A model generated the notes under the pieces. It ran no database searches. It had not been told where the DNA came from and saw nothing but the letters and a program-made list of their open reading frames with translations. A stretch of 5,878 nt of DNA from Bryobacteraceae bacterium. Lineage in GTDB: Bacteria; Acidobacteriota; Terriglobia; Bryobacterales; Bryobacteraceae. Position numbers and translations under genes: made by a program. The stretch covers positions 1 through 5,878 of the forward strand of contig JAICMB010000231.1 of assembly GCA_025929455.1 (NCBI GenBank). The letters run 5' to 3'. Position 1 is the stretch's first letter; every line of letters begins with the position of its first letter. Below, piece by piece: positions 1-5,878 of this stretch.

Positions 1-2442
1 GACAGCCTCAAGCGCAACCAGTATGGCGGGACCTTCGGCGGCCACATCATTCGCGACAAGCTGTTTTTCTTCGGCGGTTATCAGGGCACGCGCAACCGGC
101 AGAACCCGCCTTCGACGACGTCGTTCGTGCCGACGCCCGCGCTGTTGGCCGGCGACTTCTCGAAATTCGAGGCGGCGGCGAGCAAGGGCGGCTGCGTGTC
201 GGGAAGTAAGGGCCGGCAGCTTGTGAATCCGTTCACCAACAAGCCGTTCCTGAATAATCAGATCCCGGCCTCGCTGTTCGACCCCGCGGCGCTGGCGCTG
301 GTGCAGTATCTTCCGGTTCCGAGCGATCCGTGCGGCCGCGTGACATACGGCATTCCGACCACGGGCGATGACGATCAGATCATCGGGCGCGTGGATTGGG
401 TACAGAGCGAGAAGCACACCCTGTTCGGACGGTACTTCATCGACGACTATTCGAACCCGGCCGTGTGGGACCCCCAGAATATCCTGGTGACCACCAACCC
501 GGGCAACGTGGAGCGCGCGCAGACGTTCACGCTCGGCGATACGTACACATTCAGCCCCACAACCGTGAACTCGTTCCACGCAACGTTTACGCGGCGGCGC
601 GACGATCGCGGGCCGAACGCACAGGACATCAATTTGGGCAAGCTGGGCGTGAACACCGCCATCGCGGTGCCGAACGATATGCGCATTTCCGTGAGCAACG
701 CCTTCAGCGTGGGCTGCGGGACGTGCTCGCCGGGTTTCTTCAACGTGAACACGTTCCAGTTTGCCGATGACATCGATGTAATCCGCGGACGGCACCAGAT
801 GGCGTTCGGCGTGGATGTGATACGCACGCAGAACAACACGCTATCCGGATATCTGCAGAACGGCAACGTGTCGTTTACAAACCAGTACTCCGGCGATGCC
901 ATGGCGGATTTTCTGCTCGGCAAGATGACTCTCTATGGGCAGAGCCGGCCGCAGCAGGTGGCGCTGCGTGAGACCATTCCGGGCGTGTATGCGCAGGACA
1001 CATTTCATGTGAACCGCAAGCTGGTCATCAACGCCGGTCTGCGGTGGGAGCCGATGCTTTTCCCGCAGGATAAGTTCGGGCGCGGCAGCGTGTTCAACAT
1101 GGGAGCGTTTCTGGCGAACCAGCAGAGCAAGGTTTTTACGAACGCGCCGGCGGGGTCGTTTTACTACGGCGACGCCGGCGTTCCCAAATCGTTCACGAGC
1201 AATCACTGGGCGAATTTCGCGCCGCGCTTGGGCCTGGTGTGGAACCCGGACGGTAAGGGCACGCAAACGATTCGCGTCGGCGGCGCCATTCTGTACGATT
1301 CCGGCATGGTGTGGTTTTCGCAGCGGCTGATGTCCAACCCGCCCTACGTGAACGAGATCGATTTGACTAACCCGGGGCCGTTCAGTAATCCGTGGGCAGG
1401 GTATCCGGGCGGCAATCCGTTCCCGGGCGTGCTGCCTCCGCCGTCCGACGTGGCGTTTCCGACGGGAGCGTTTTACGCGGTGCTGCCGCCGAACCTGAAG
1501 CCGATGTCTATGACGCAGTGGAACATCAGCTATCAGCGGCAACTGCCGGGCAACTGGATGGCGTCGGCGACATACTTAGGCAATAAAACCACGCACGTCT
1601 GGCTGACGCAGGACCTGAATCCGGCGATGTATATCCCGGGCAAATCGAGCACGTCGAATACGCAGCAGCGGCGCGTGTTCACGCAGGCGAATCCGGACCA
1701 GGGTCCCTATTACGCGCAAGTGGACCTGGCGGATGACGGAGGCAACGCGAACTACAACGGCCTGCTGCTGTCGTTGCAGCATCGTTTCGCACACAACTTC
1801 ACGGTGCTGACGAATTACACGTGGTCGCACTGCATCAGCGAAGGCGATTTCAACGGCGACCTGCGCGGATCGTACTACCAAAATCCGTTTAATCGCGCCG
1901 CGGATCGCGCGGACTGCAACTTCGACATACGGCATATCTTCAATGCGTCGTTGGTGGCCATCAGTCCGATACATGGCAGCAGCATCACGGCGAAGATTCT
2001 CGGCAACTGGCAGATCGCGCCTCTGATTCGCGCGACCAGCGGAGGTCCGCTGAACATTACGAGCGGGAAGGATAACTCCCTCACGGGCGAAGGACTGGAC
2101 CGTCCGAACCTGGTGTCGACCAACGTTTATAACGAGAGCATCGGGCCGCAGTTGCAGTGGATCAATCCGGCGGCGTTCGCGCAGAATCCTACGGGAACCT
2201 TCGGCAACCTGGGCCGCGATGCGTTGCGCGGGCCTGGACAATTAAGCTTCGACGCCGCATTGAGCAGAATCTTTAATCTCACGGAGCGCTTCAACTTGGA
2301 GGCGCGCGCGGAAGGTTTCAACGTCATCAATCACACGAACTTCAACGGGCCGAACACGAATTTGAGTTCGAGCACGTTCGGGCGCATCACGAGCGCGGGC
2401 GATCCGAGGATTCTTCAGTTTGCGTTGAAGTTGAGGTTCTAA
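1..2442 (+). CDS. TonB-dependent receptor, Oar-like outer-membrane protein (5' partial)
   Basis: The reading frame is open from base 1 to the TAA at 2440-2442, giving 813 visible residues; the start lies left of the window. The GTG at 127 is only an internal in-frame codon. The visible N-terminus (DSLKRNQYGGTFGGHIIRDK, then LFFFGGYQGTR) is the typical plug-to-barrel stretch of Oar-like receptors, followed by VPTPALLAGDFS. Further marks are paired cysteines (residues 65/111 and 239/242), the SHCISEGDFNGD and CNFDIRHIF motifs near 609-645, a late NLVSTNVYNE/INPAAF block, and a C-terminal FALKLRF strand ending in Phe, the usual outer-membrane barrel signal. The protein should form a gated outer-membrane beta barrel that takes up a large ligand using TonB energy. 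The missing part would hold the signal peptide, a carboxypeptidase-regulatory-like domain and most of the plug. The substrate cannot be read from the sequence. No frameshift or internal stop is seen. Confidence 0.93.
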   Translation, partial: DSLKRNQYGGTFGGHIIRDKLFFFGGYQGTRNRQNPPSTTSFVPTPALLAGDFSKFEAAASKGGCVSGSKGRQLVNPFTNKPFLNNQIPASLFDPAALALVQYLPVPSDPCGRVTYGIPTTGDDDQIIGRVDWVQSEKHTLFGRYFIDDYSNPAVWDPQNILVTTNPGNVERAQTFTLGDTYTFSPTTVNSFHATFTRRRDDRGPNAQDINLGKLGVNTAIAVPNDMRISVSNAFSVGCGTCSPGFFNVNTFQFADDIDVIRGRHQMAFGVDVIRTQNNTLSGYLQNGNVSFTNQYSGDAMADFLLGKMTLYGQSRPQQVALRETIPGVYAQDTFHVNRKLVINAGLRWEPMLFPQDKFGRGSVFNMGAFLANQQSKVFTNAPAGSFYYGDAGVPKSFTSNHWANFAPRLGLVWNPDGKGTQTIRVGGAILYDSGMVWFSQRLMSNPPYVNEIDLTNPGPFSNPWAGYPGGNPFPGVLPPPSDVAFPTGAFYAVLPPNLKPMSMTQWNISYQRQLPGNWMASATYLGNKTTHVWLTQDLNPAMYIPGKSSTSNTQQRRVFTQANPDQGPYYAQVDLADDGGNANYNGLLLSLQHRFAHNFTVLTNYTWSHCISEGDFNGDLRGSYYQNPFNRAADRADCNFDIRHIFNASLVAISPIHGSSITAKILGNWQIAPLIRATSGGPLNITSGKDNSLTGEGLDRPNLVSTNVYNESIGPQLQWINPAAFAQNPTGTFGNLGRDALRGPGQLSFDAALSRIFNLTERFNLEARAEGFNVINHTNFNGPNTNLSSSTFGRITSAGDPRILQFALKLRF

Positions 2443-2457
2443 CTGCGGCAGCCTACG

Positions 2458-2480
2458 GAGCCGCGACCGTCAGGGAGCGG
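2458..2480. repeat. candidate dispersed intergenic repeat, imperfect hairpin
   Basis: The gap between the receptor gene and the convergent HD gene contains CCGCGACCGTCAGGGAGCGG at 2461-2480, preceded by GAG. The outer CCGC/GCGG arms and an inner CC/GG pair can form a small imperfect hairpin. From memory, near-identical strings recur between genes in GC-rich Acidobacteria and Planctomycetes. Only one copy is seen here, so calling it a repeat rests on that recollection. No U-rich tail follows, so it does not look like an intrinsic terminator for either convergent gene. The rest of 2443-2556 shows no gene. Confidence 0.4.
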
Positions 2481-2556
2481 AGCTGGGGCCGGCTGCTCTA
2501 CTCAACGCCCTTCGCAGTTCGAGCGAGCCGCGGCGGCGGCAGTACGGCCACGCAGT

Positions 2557-3201
2557 TCACGACAGAGTCTTGAGTTGTTCGACCGCTCGTGCAAGGCGTG
2601 CAGGTAGAACGCTATGGTACTGGTCGCCGAGCGTGCGAGCGCGTGCGGTGATCGCCGCTGAGTTCATTGCATAGACCTGGATCTGATCTTCGCGTGATTT
2701 CGTTCGAAAGCGCTGCCAAATGGAAGCGCCGCACTGCGCGTGCGCATCCACGATCGATTCAGCGTTGTGGATTTTATCGGCGGCGGTAACGCGCAGGGCC
2801 TCAGCCGATTTATGCGCGATGCTGTCCGCGTATTTTTGTTTGCGCGCCAGCCAGTTCTCGCGTTCGTGATCGAACGGGCCCTGGCCCTTAGTGAAACCCT
2901 CGTCATCGGTGCACTGGTCGACGATGTCCGCGACTCCGGGTCCGAAGTTCGCAGCGATGTACTTGCGCAGCTCGTCGCGACCGCCGGGATAAGCGCTGCC
3001 GCGGTCTTCGAGCGCATCGTGTAGCAGCGCGGCCATGGCCTCTTCTTGCGATCCGCCGTCGTCGATTACGAGTCCGGTAACTCCGAGCAGGTGCGAGATG
3101 TACGGGATGCGGGTTCCCTTCCTGACCTGCGGGCGATGCAGCCAGGATGCAAACAACAGGGCGGAGTCAAAATGCTCCGTCAACATTGGAGTGTGTTCCA
3201 T
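2557..3201 (-). CDS. HD-domain phosphohydrolase, RelA/SpoT hydrolase-like (small alarmone hydrolase type)
   Basis: The product is 214 residues from the ATG at 3199-3201. It has the hydrolase signature of Rel/SpoT enzymes: LHRPQVRKGT (22-30), YISH with metal-ligand His37, LLHDALED with His61-Asp62 and Glu65-Asp66, and ADKIHN with Asp142. All expected metal and catalytic residues are present. In the family these bind Mn2+ and remove the 3'-pyrophosphate of (p)ppGpp. No synthetase or TGS/ACT domain follows, and the length fits stand-alone MESH1-like hydrolases, so a cytoplasmic alarmone or related nucleotide hydrolase is inferred; the true substrate is unproven. The start is uncertain. ATG 3186 (209 residues) would begin MLTEHFDSALL, much like many homologues. 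GTG 3252 has a GGAAG only three bases upstream and adds 17 atypical residues. It is divergent from the pentapeptide gene and convergent with the receptor gene. Confidence 0.85.
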   Translation of the reverse strand: MEHTPMLTEHFDSALLFASWLHRPQVRKGTRIPYISHLLGVTGLVIDDGGSQEEAMAALLHDALEDRGSAYPGGRDELRKYIAANFGPGVADIVDQCTDDEGFTKGQGPFDHERENWLARKQKYADSIAHKSAEALRVTAADKIHNAESIVDAHAQCGASIWQRFRTKSREDQIQVYAMNSAAITARARTLGDQYHSVLPARLARAVEQLKTLS

Positions 3202-3284
3202 TCGCTTAGTTATATCGGCGTTTGATCCCTTCTCTATATCATGAATGCACACGAGCTTCCGATAAGCAAAAAAGGAAGGCGCGC
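3202..3284. promoter_or_regulatory. shared divergent intergenic region between HD gene and pentapeptide gene
   Basis: These 83 bases separate the two divergent start codons and are more AT-rich than the flanking genes. They must carry the promoters of both genes unless transcription starts inside a coding region. Two TATATC hexamers (3211-3216 and 3235-3240) read GATATA on the other strand and could serve as -10 elements toward the HD gene. Neither has a convincing -35 partner at normal spacing, so no promoter is assigned. If the HD gene used its GTG at 3252, most of this stretch would become coding. Confidence 0.4.
3273..3279 (+). promoter_or_regulatory. ribosome binding site deciding a TTG start
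   Basis: AGGAAGG sits at 3273-3279 inside an A-rich run and ends five bases before TTG 3285. This is a near-ideal Shine-Dalgarno sequence and spacing. It favours TTG 3285 over the in-frame TTG 3222, which has no such site and would add 21 residues without similarity to the family. Confidence 0.7.
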
Positions 3285-4745
3285 TTGCGACAACTGACTC
3301 CCGAAGAACTACAAAATATTATCAGGCGTCACCGGCTGTTTAGAGAAGCAGCGACTGCGGGCACGCCTCCGCCGGCAGACGCCGCGCGCGCCGATCTTTC
3401 GCGAGTGGACCTGCAAGCAGCGGATCTACGCGGCGCCAATTTGGCGGATGCCAACTGCTACGCTGCCGATCTGAGCGGGGCGGATTTGCGGGACGCAGAT
3501 TTGTCCAAGGCGAATCTGTTCGAGGCCAAACTGGTCGGGGCGAAGCTTGCGGGCGCCAGATTCGACAGCACGAATCTGCGCGTGGCAAACCTGACGGGAG
3601 CGACATTGCCCGGCGCCGATCTGCGCTCCGCGGAACTGACGGGCGTGATACTCGAAAACGCTGATCTTTCGCACGTCAACCTGAGCGGGACGAACTTCGC
3701 CTCCGGCCGGATGGACGACGCCGATTTCTCAGGCACCGTCCTGGCGAGAGCGCATGTGACGCAATGTAGTGCGAAGGGAGGGCGTTTTCTGGGAGCGGAT
3801 CTCTCAAATACAGTGCTGCGGGGCACGTTCAACGGAGCGGACTTCACCGGGGCGAACTTGAATTCCGCTGATCTGCGGGGTAGTTTCGTGCGTGCGCGCT
3901 TCTCTCAGGCTTCGATGGTGTCCACGGACCTAAGCCAGTGCGATCTTTCGGGTGCGAACATGTCGGCTGCGATTTTGACCCCCAGTTCGCGTCAGGGCAC
4001 GATCGTGGATGCCGACACCACGTCGAACAGCGGGTGGCCGGACGAAGTTCTGACCGAGTGGCACCAGGCGGGCGCCATCGTTGGCCGGGACAACCTTACG
4101 CGAATATCCGCGCTGTCGCCAGCGTTGTTCGATGCGGAATTCGTATATGCCGGAAGCGGCGACACTGGCAGCCATTACAATCTGTACTTCATCAACACAA
4201 GTCCTTTCGTTCTCGATGAAGTGACTTTCAACGGTGCTGCCCGAACGAATGTTCAACCAGGAGAGCGGGTGTTCTTGAGGCAGCATTGCGTAGAGACATT
4301 TTGGGATCGTTACTGGAGCGCCGCAGATTACCACGTCAACATCAGGTTCCAAGGGCAACAGTGCCGCTACTCGGTGTATATTTCCGAGCAAGGGCAAACT
4401 AACACCCGCATGGTTAAAGGTGACGTGCCGGATGTGCGGCCGACAGTCGAAGCCTTGCGCCAGACCACAGCCGTTGATGTCAATGAAATGAGCGACGAAT
4501 TGCGGGAGCAAACCATCGCCGATCTCAGGGCGTATCAGGAAACAGAGGCTCAGGAAGGGACGACTCGCCTTCAAAATCTGGCGTTTGTTCTGATGGGCTA
4601 CTTCCTCACGAGAGTTTGGAACAACTACTATCCGCTGGTGATTAAGGAAATACAGCGGCGCATACCAGAGGCCTCGGCGGAGGAGATCGAAGCCGCTATG
4701 AGTTGGGCTTTAGATGCATGGGTGGACGCATATTTTCCGAATTGA
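3285..4745 (+). CDS. pentapeptide-repeat protein with unassigned C-terminal half
   Basis: The product is 486 residues from TTG 3285, chosen because of the AGGAAGG five bases upstream. Residues 5-30 (TPEELQNIIRRHRLF and following) form the short helical cap that often precedes pentapeptide repeats. Residues 36-231 are about 39 tandem A(D/N)LXX repeats, for example ADLSGADLRDADLSKANLFE, which fold as a right-handed quadrilateral beta helix. A less regular stretch lies around AHVTQCSAKGGRF. Residues 232-486 are not recognised. About 282-372 alternates polar and aromatic residues like a beta sandwich (FVYAGSG, YNLYFINTSPF, VNIRFQGQQCRYSVYI). About 395-486 looks helical and ends in AWVDAYFPN. The short hydrophobic run LAFVLMGYFL is too brief for a confident membrane helix, and no signal peptide is seen, so a cytoplasmic location is inferred. 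Some family members bind DNA gyrase by mimicking DNA; nothing here shows that. It is transcribed divergently from the HD gene. Confidence 0.88.
   Translation: MRQLTPEELQNIIRRHRLFREAATAGTPPPADAARADLSRVDLQAADLRGANLADANCYAADLSGADLRDADLSKANLFEAKLVGAKLAGARFDSTNLRVANLTGATLPGADLRSAELTGVILENADLSHVNLSGTNFASGRMDDADFSGTVLARAHVTQCSAKGGRFLGADLSNTVLRGTFNGADFTGANLNSADLRGSFVRARFSQASMVSTDLSQCDLSGANMSAAILTPSSRQGTIVDADTTSNSGWPDEVLTEWHQAGAIVGRDNLTRISALSPALFDAEFVYAGSGDTGSHYNLYFINTSPFVLDEVTFNGAARTNVQPGERVFLRQHCVETFWDRYWSAADYHVNIRFQGQQCRYSVYISEQGQTNTRMVKGDVPDVRPTVEALRQTTAVDVNEMSDELREQTIADLRAYQETEAQEGTTRLQNLAFVLMGYFLTRVWNNYYPLVIKEIQRRIPEASAEEIEAAMSWALDAWVDAYFPN
3390..3977 (+). repeat. pentapeptide-coding tandem array (15-base period)
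   Basis: Within the pentapeptide gene, 196 codons follow a five-codon period with Leu or Phe at the centre and Ala, Ser or Asn two positions before it. At the DNA level this is a degenerate 15-base repeat with recurring gc-gat-ctg/ttg blocks. Units are diverged from each other, so it is an old coding repeat rather than a recent expansion. The periodicity weakens around 3730-3790 (AHVTQCSAKGG), which could be a loop bulging from the beta helix. Confidence 0.85.
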
Positions 4746-4956
4746 GGATATCTCAGGAAGAATACCTTTTGCCAGTCCACACAGTAGCGGGCAAGAACGG
4801 CCCGCTGCATTAACGCCGGATCTGCTGAAGAAGGGTCAAGACGTTTTTGCCTGGGCAAAGAAGATTCCCGCTCCCGTTCGGTGATGTTGCATCGGACAAT
4901 TCTCTCGTTCAGGTTGATTTTGCATGAGAAAAGACTCGACTTGCAGCACAAGATAA
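4746..4956. other. intergenic stretch without a supported gene
   Basis: These 211 bases after the pentapeptide stop hold no gene I can support. A 7-base stem with a 7-base loop (AGCGGGC 4786-4792, GCCCGCT 4800-4806) lies 41 bases after the stop. It could end or stabilise the transcript, but it has no T tract, and a stem of this size is not rare by chance. A 56-codon + strand frame from ATG 4714 to TGA 4884 overlaps the pentapeptide gene's end. It has no ribosome binding site and no recognisable product. Confidence 0.5.
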
Positions 4957-5196
4957 ACGGCCATTAACCGCCCGTCGCGTGCGGCGTCAGTCGCGGATTC
5001 ACCGCGAATCCACGAGCACTTAAATGATGAGAAGCATTGTGAGTTCTGCAGCTTGTCATCGTACGGCAGCGGCTGCTTCAACAGTCCGGCGGGGGAGCAC
5101 AGGCACGGGAGCGGAGCGAACAAGTGCAGATGGTGCGGGTCCACTTCGACCGGCAGCGGGTGTCCCAATAACCCGTATCGCACTCACGAAAGATAG
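4957..5196 (+). pseudogene. tandem Cys/His zinc-knuckle-like repeat protein, fragment lacking a start
   Basis: The frame between TAA 4954-4956 and TAG 5194-5196 encodes two units of a repeat: HCEFCSLSSYGSGCFNSPAG then EHRH, and NKCRWCGSTSTGSGCPNNPY then RTHE. Each has the pattern C-x2-C-x8-C-x2-(S/N)-P-x3-H. The first cysteines (5038 and 5125) are 29 codons apart, and the units are joined by HGSGA. Before them, SPRIHEH (4999-5019) matches the end of a third unit whose cysteines are gone: Val stands where the third Cys belongs, and the first would fall on the TAA. Three Cys plus His per unit suggests metal binding, probably zinc. I recall small bacterial proteins built of this CxxCGS...GSGC..SP..H unit, of unknown function. 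There is no ATG, GTG or TTG before the repeats, so the 5' part seems lost or decayed. A rare start codon (ATT 4963) is a less likely way to keep it intact. Confidence 0.6.
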
Positions 5197-5217
5197 ACGA
5201 CCGTGTGCAGCCGCGGT

Positions 5218-5575
5218 CGATTCTCATTACGCAAGCGCGGCTACAGAATAGCAGGGCTCGCCTTAGTTATTTTTCGCTTGAAACAAGAACAGGCGCTCGC
5301 CGCTTCAGATTTGATAGATATTGTCGTGGTCTAGACCACCTAGGCGCGGCTGGGACAAAACTCGGGCTTGGCCGGTTACGGCAGTTTTTCACCGGGATCG
5401 ATGCGGCGAGCGAGCGGCAACTCCACGGATACTTACGGATGGAAGCGGACGAACAGAACCTGGTGTCGACGAACGTTTACAACGAGTAAATCGGGCCGCG
5501 ATTGCAGTGGATCAATCCGGCGGCGTTCGCGCGTCCTTACGGGGGCGTCGGCAACCTGCGGCCGCGACGCGTTTC
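5218..5575 (+). pseudogene. decayed TonB-dependent receptor tail fragment
   Basis: Bases 5456-5532 match the receptor gene at 2106-2182 without gaps, with 70 of 77 bases identical by my hand count. They encode NLVSTNVYNE, a stop, then IGPRLQWINPAAFA. The in-frame TAA at 5487-5489 stands where the receptor has AGC (Ser). Downstream, to about 5575, similarity to TFGNLGRDAL continues through a 3-base loss and further indels. Upstream, the same frame (5205-5489) gives a blurred collinear likeness to the receptor: QNSRARLSYF for FNGDLRGSYY, FRFDRY for CNFDIRH, then a region resembling LIRATSGGP near 5400-5420. I read 5218-5455 as the same fragment, more decayed, with lower certainty than the core. 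It has no start, no plug and no C-terminal strand, and cannot be functional. It need not be a copy of the neighbouring gene, since paralogues share these motifs. Confidence 0.8.
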
Positions 5576-5581
5576 GCTGCG

Positions 5582-5656
5582 GAATCCTCGGATTCGCCCT
5601 CGCTCGTGATCCGCCAGAATGTGCCCGAAACTGAAATTCGCATTCGGCCCGTTAAA
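5582..5656 (-). pseudogene. inverted TonB-dependent receptor C-terminal fragment
   Basis: This segment aligns to the reverse complement of 2341-2413 of the receptor gene, with 64 of 75 alignment columns identical and two single-base gaps by my hand count. On the minus strand it begins FNGPNANFS, matching receptor FNGPNTNLS, and then loses frame through the indels. The corresponding receptor part is the last barrel region (FNGPNTNLSSSTFGRITSAG, then DPRI). It lies only about six bases from the end of the + strand fragment, so the two receptor tails meet end to end in opposite orientation. Its far end overlaps the stop codon of the DUF4440-like gene. Confidence 0.78.
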
Positions 5657-5878
5657 GCGGCGTGCCCTGGTGGAAGAGCATGAGCCATCTTCCGTTCCGG
5701 CGCACCCACAGCGAACTGCGCAGCGAACCCGCGGGCGCGTCGACACGGTAGCGCACAAGCGCGGCATCGGGCCCCACTAAAGCGACCGCAAAATCGGCCG
5801 CGTTCAACCCGCGCGGCGTCTCGTTTTGGAGCGCATCGAGCGCTTGCGTTTTGTTATAAACGCGGCCGGAGCTGCCGA
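5652..5878 (-). CDS. DUF4440/SnoaL-like (NTF2-fold) protein, C-terminal part (5' partial)
   Basis: On the minus strand a frame is open from the right edge to TAA (5654-5652), giving 74 complete codons. It reads GSSGRVYNKTQALDALQ near the edge, then LVGPDAALVRYRV, and ends LRSSLWVRRNGRWLMLFHQG then TPL. The LRSSLW-RR-GRW-LFHQGTP ending and the preceding alternating beta strands are typical of DUF4440/SnoaL-like proteins. These are small cone-shaped NTF2-fold domains of about 120-140 residues, so roughly the N-terminal half lies outside the window. Members include enzymes and ligand-binding proteins; no catalytic role can be assigned from this half. The stop codon falls within the receptor-like inverted fragment, yet the protein ends where family members usually do, so it may still be functional. 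Confidence 0.82.
   Translation of the reverse strand, partial: GSSGRVYNKTQALDALQNETPRGLNAADFAVALVGPDAALVRYRVDAPAGSLRSSLWVRRNGRWLMLFHQGTPL

Noticed and set aside
841..2241. Long minus-strand open frames opposite the receptor gene (841-1542 and 1576-2241)
   Set aside because: They are Arg-rich shadows of a GC-rich coding strand, match no family, and the opposite frame is an unmistakable receptor.
3930..4574. Minus-strand open frame of 214 codons opposite the pentapeptide gene's C-terminal half
   Set aside because: It has no recognisable motif or ribosome binding site and lies fully antisense to a frame that continues the pentapeptide protein to a natural stop.
4786..4806. Perfect 7-base stem with a 7-base loop as a terminator for the pentapeptide gene
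   Set aside because: It is placed plausibly after the stop but has no T tract, so an intrinsic terminator call is not supported.
4714..4884. 56-codon + strand frame overlapping the end of the pentapeptide gene
   Set aside because: Its translation (ending KKIPAPVR) looks mildly protein-like, but there is no ribosome binding site, no known family, and frames this short arise easily by chance.
4991..5015. Imperfect hairpin TCGCGGATTC / GAATCCACGA
   Set aside because: It falls inside the Cys/His-repeat reading frame and is adequately explained as chance within coding-derived DNA.
4628..5183. Minus-strand open frames 4628-4951 and 4836-5183
   Set aside because: They show no family features. The first runs into the pentapeptide gene and the second covers the Cys/His-repeat frame, which has the stronger coding pattern on the + strand.
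5024..5251. 75-codon + strand frame beginning ATG 5024
   Set aside because: It overlaps the Cys/His-repeat frame out of phase and yields an Ala/Arg/Thr-rich product with no family features.
5326..5339. Perfect 14-base palindrome GTGGTCTAGACCAC
   Set aside because: One such palindrome is not unexpected in nearly 6 kb (about one chance in three by 4^-7 per position). It sits in pseudogene DNA without a promoter or a partner copy.
5512..5767. Minus-strand frames 5512-5709 and 5537-5767 as small genes
   Set aside because: They are out-of-phase readings across the DUF4440-like gene end and the inverted receptor fragment. The frame ending at 5652 carries the real family signature.

Overview
The window looks like a piece of an Acidobacteriota chromosome, most likely the Solibacter/Bryobacter side of the phylum. 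This is an inference from three things: a large Oar-like TonB-dependent receptor of the kind that is hugely expanded there, GC-rich codon use, and loose gene packing with decayed paralogue fragments. No ribosomal or other marker gene is present to confirm it.

Layout, left to right. (1) Bases 1-2442 are the 3' three-quarters or so of a TonB-dependent receptor gene (+), cut by the left edge. (2) A short convergent gap (2443-2556) carries a 20-base candidate dispersed repeat. (3) 2557-3201 (-) is a single-domain HD phosphohydrolase of the RelA/SpoT-hydrolase (MESH1-like) type. (4) An 83-base divergent gap separates it from (5) 3285-4745 (+), a pentapeptide-repeat protein with an unrecognised C-terminal half. 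It starts at a TTG behind a strong Shine-Dalgarno sequence. (6) 4746-5651 is a graveyard without a convincing intact gene. It holds a start-less fragment coding for tandem Cys/His (zinc-knuckle-like) repeats (4957-5196), a decayed + strand fragment of another TonB-dependent receptor tail (about 5218-5575), and, back to back with it, an inverted fragment of the very end of such a receptor (5582-5656). (7) The right edge (5652-5878, -) holds the C-terminal 74 codons of a DUF4440/SnoaL-like (NTF2-fold) protein. Its stop codon lies inside the inverted receptor fragment.

There is no clear operon. The genes are convergent or divergent, and only the alarmone-hydrolase-like gene and the pentapeptide gene share a regulatory gap. 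The least ordinary content is the Cys/His-repeat fragment, the rearranged receptor tails abutting the DUF4440 gene, and the unassigned C-terminal half of the pentapeptide protein. I see no convincing evidence for a complete new defence or mobile system here.
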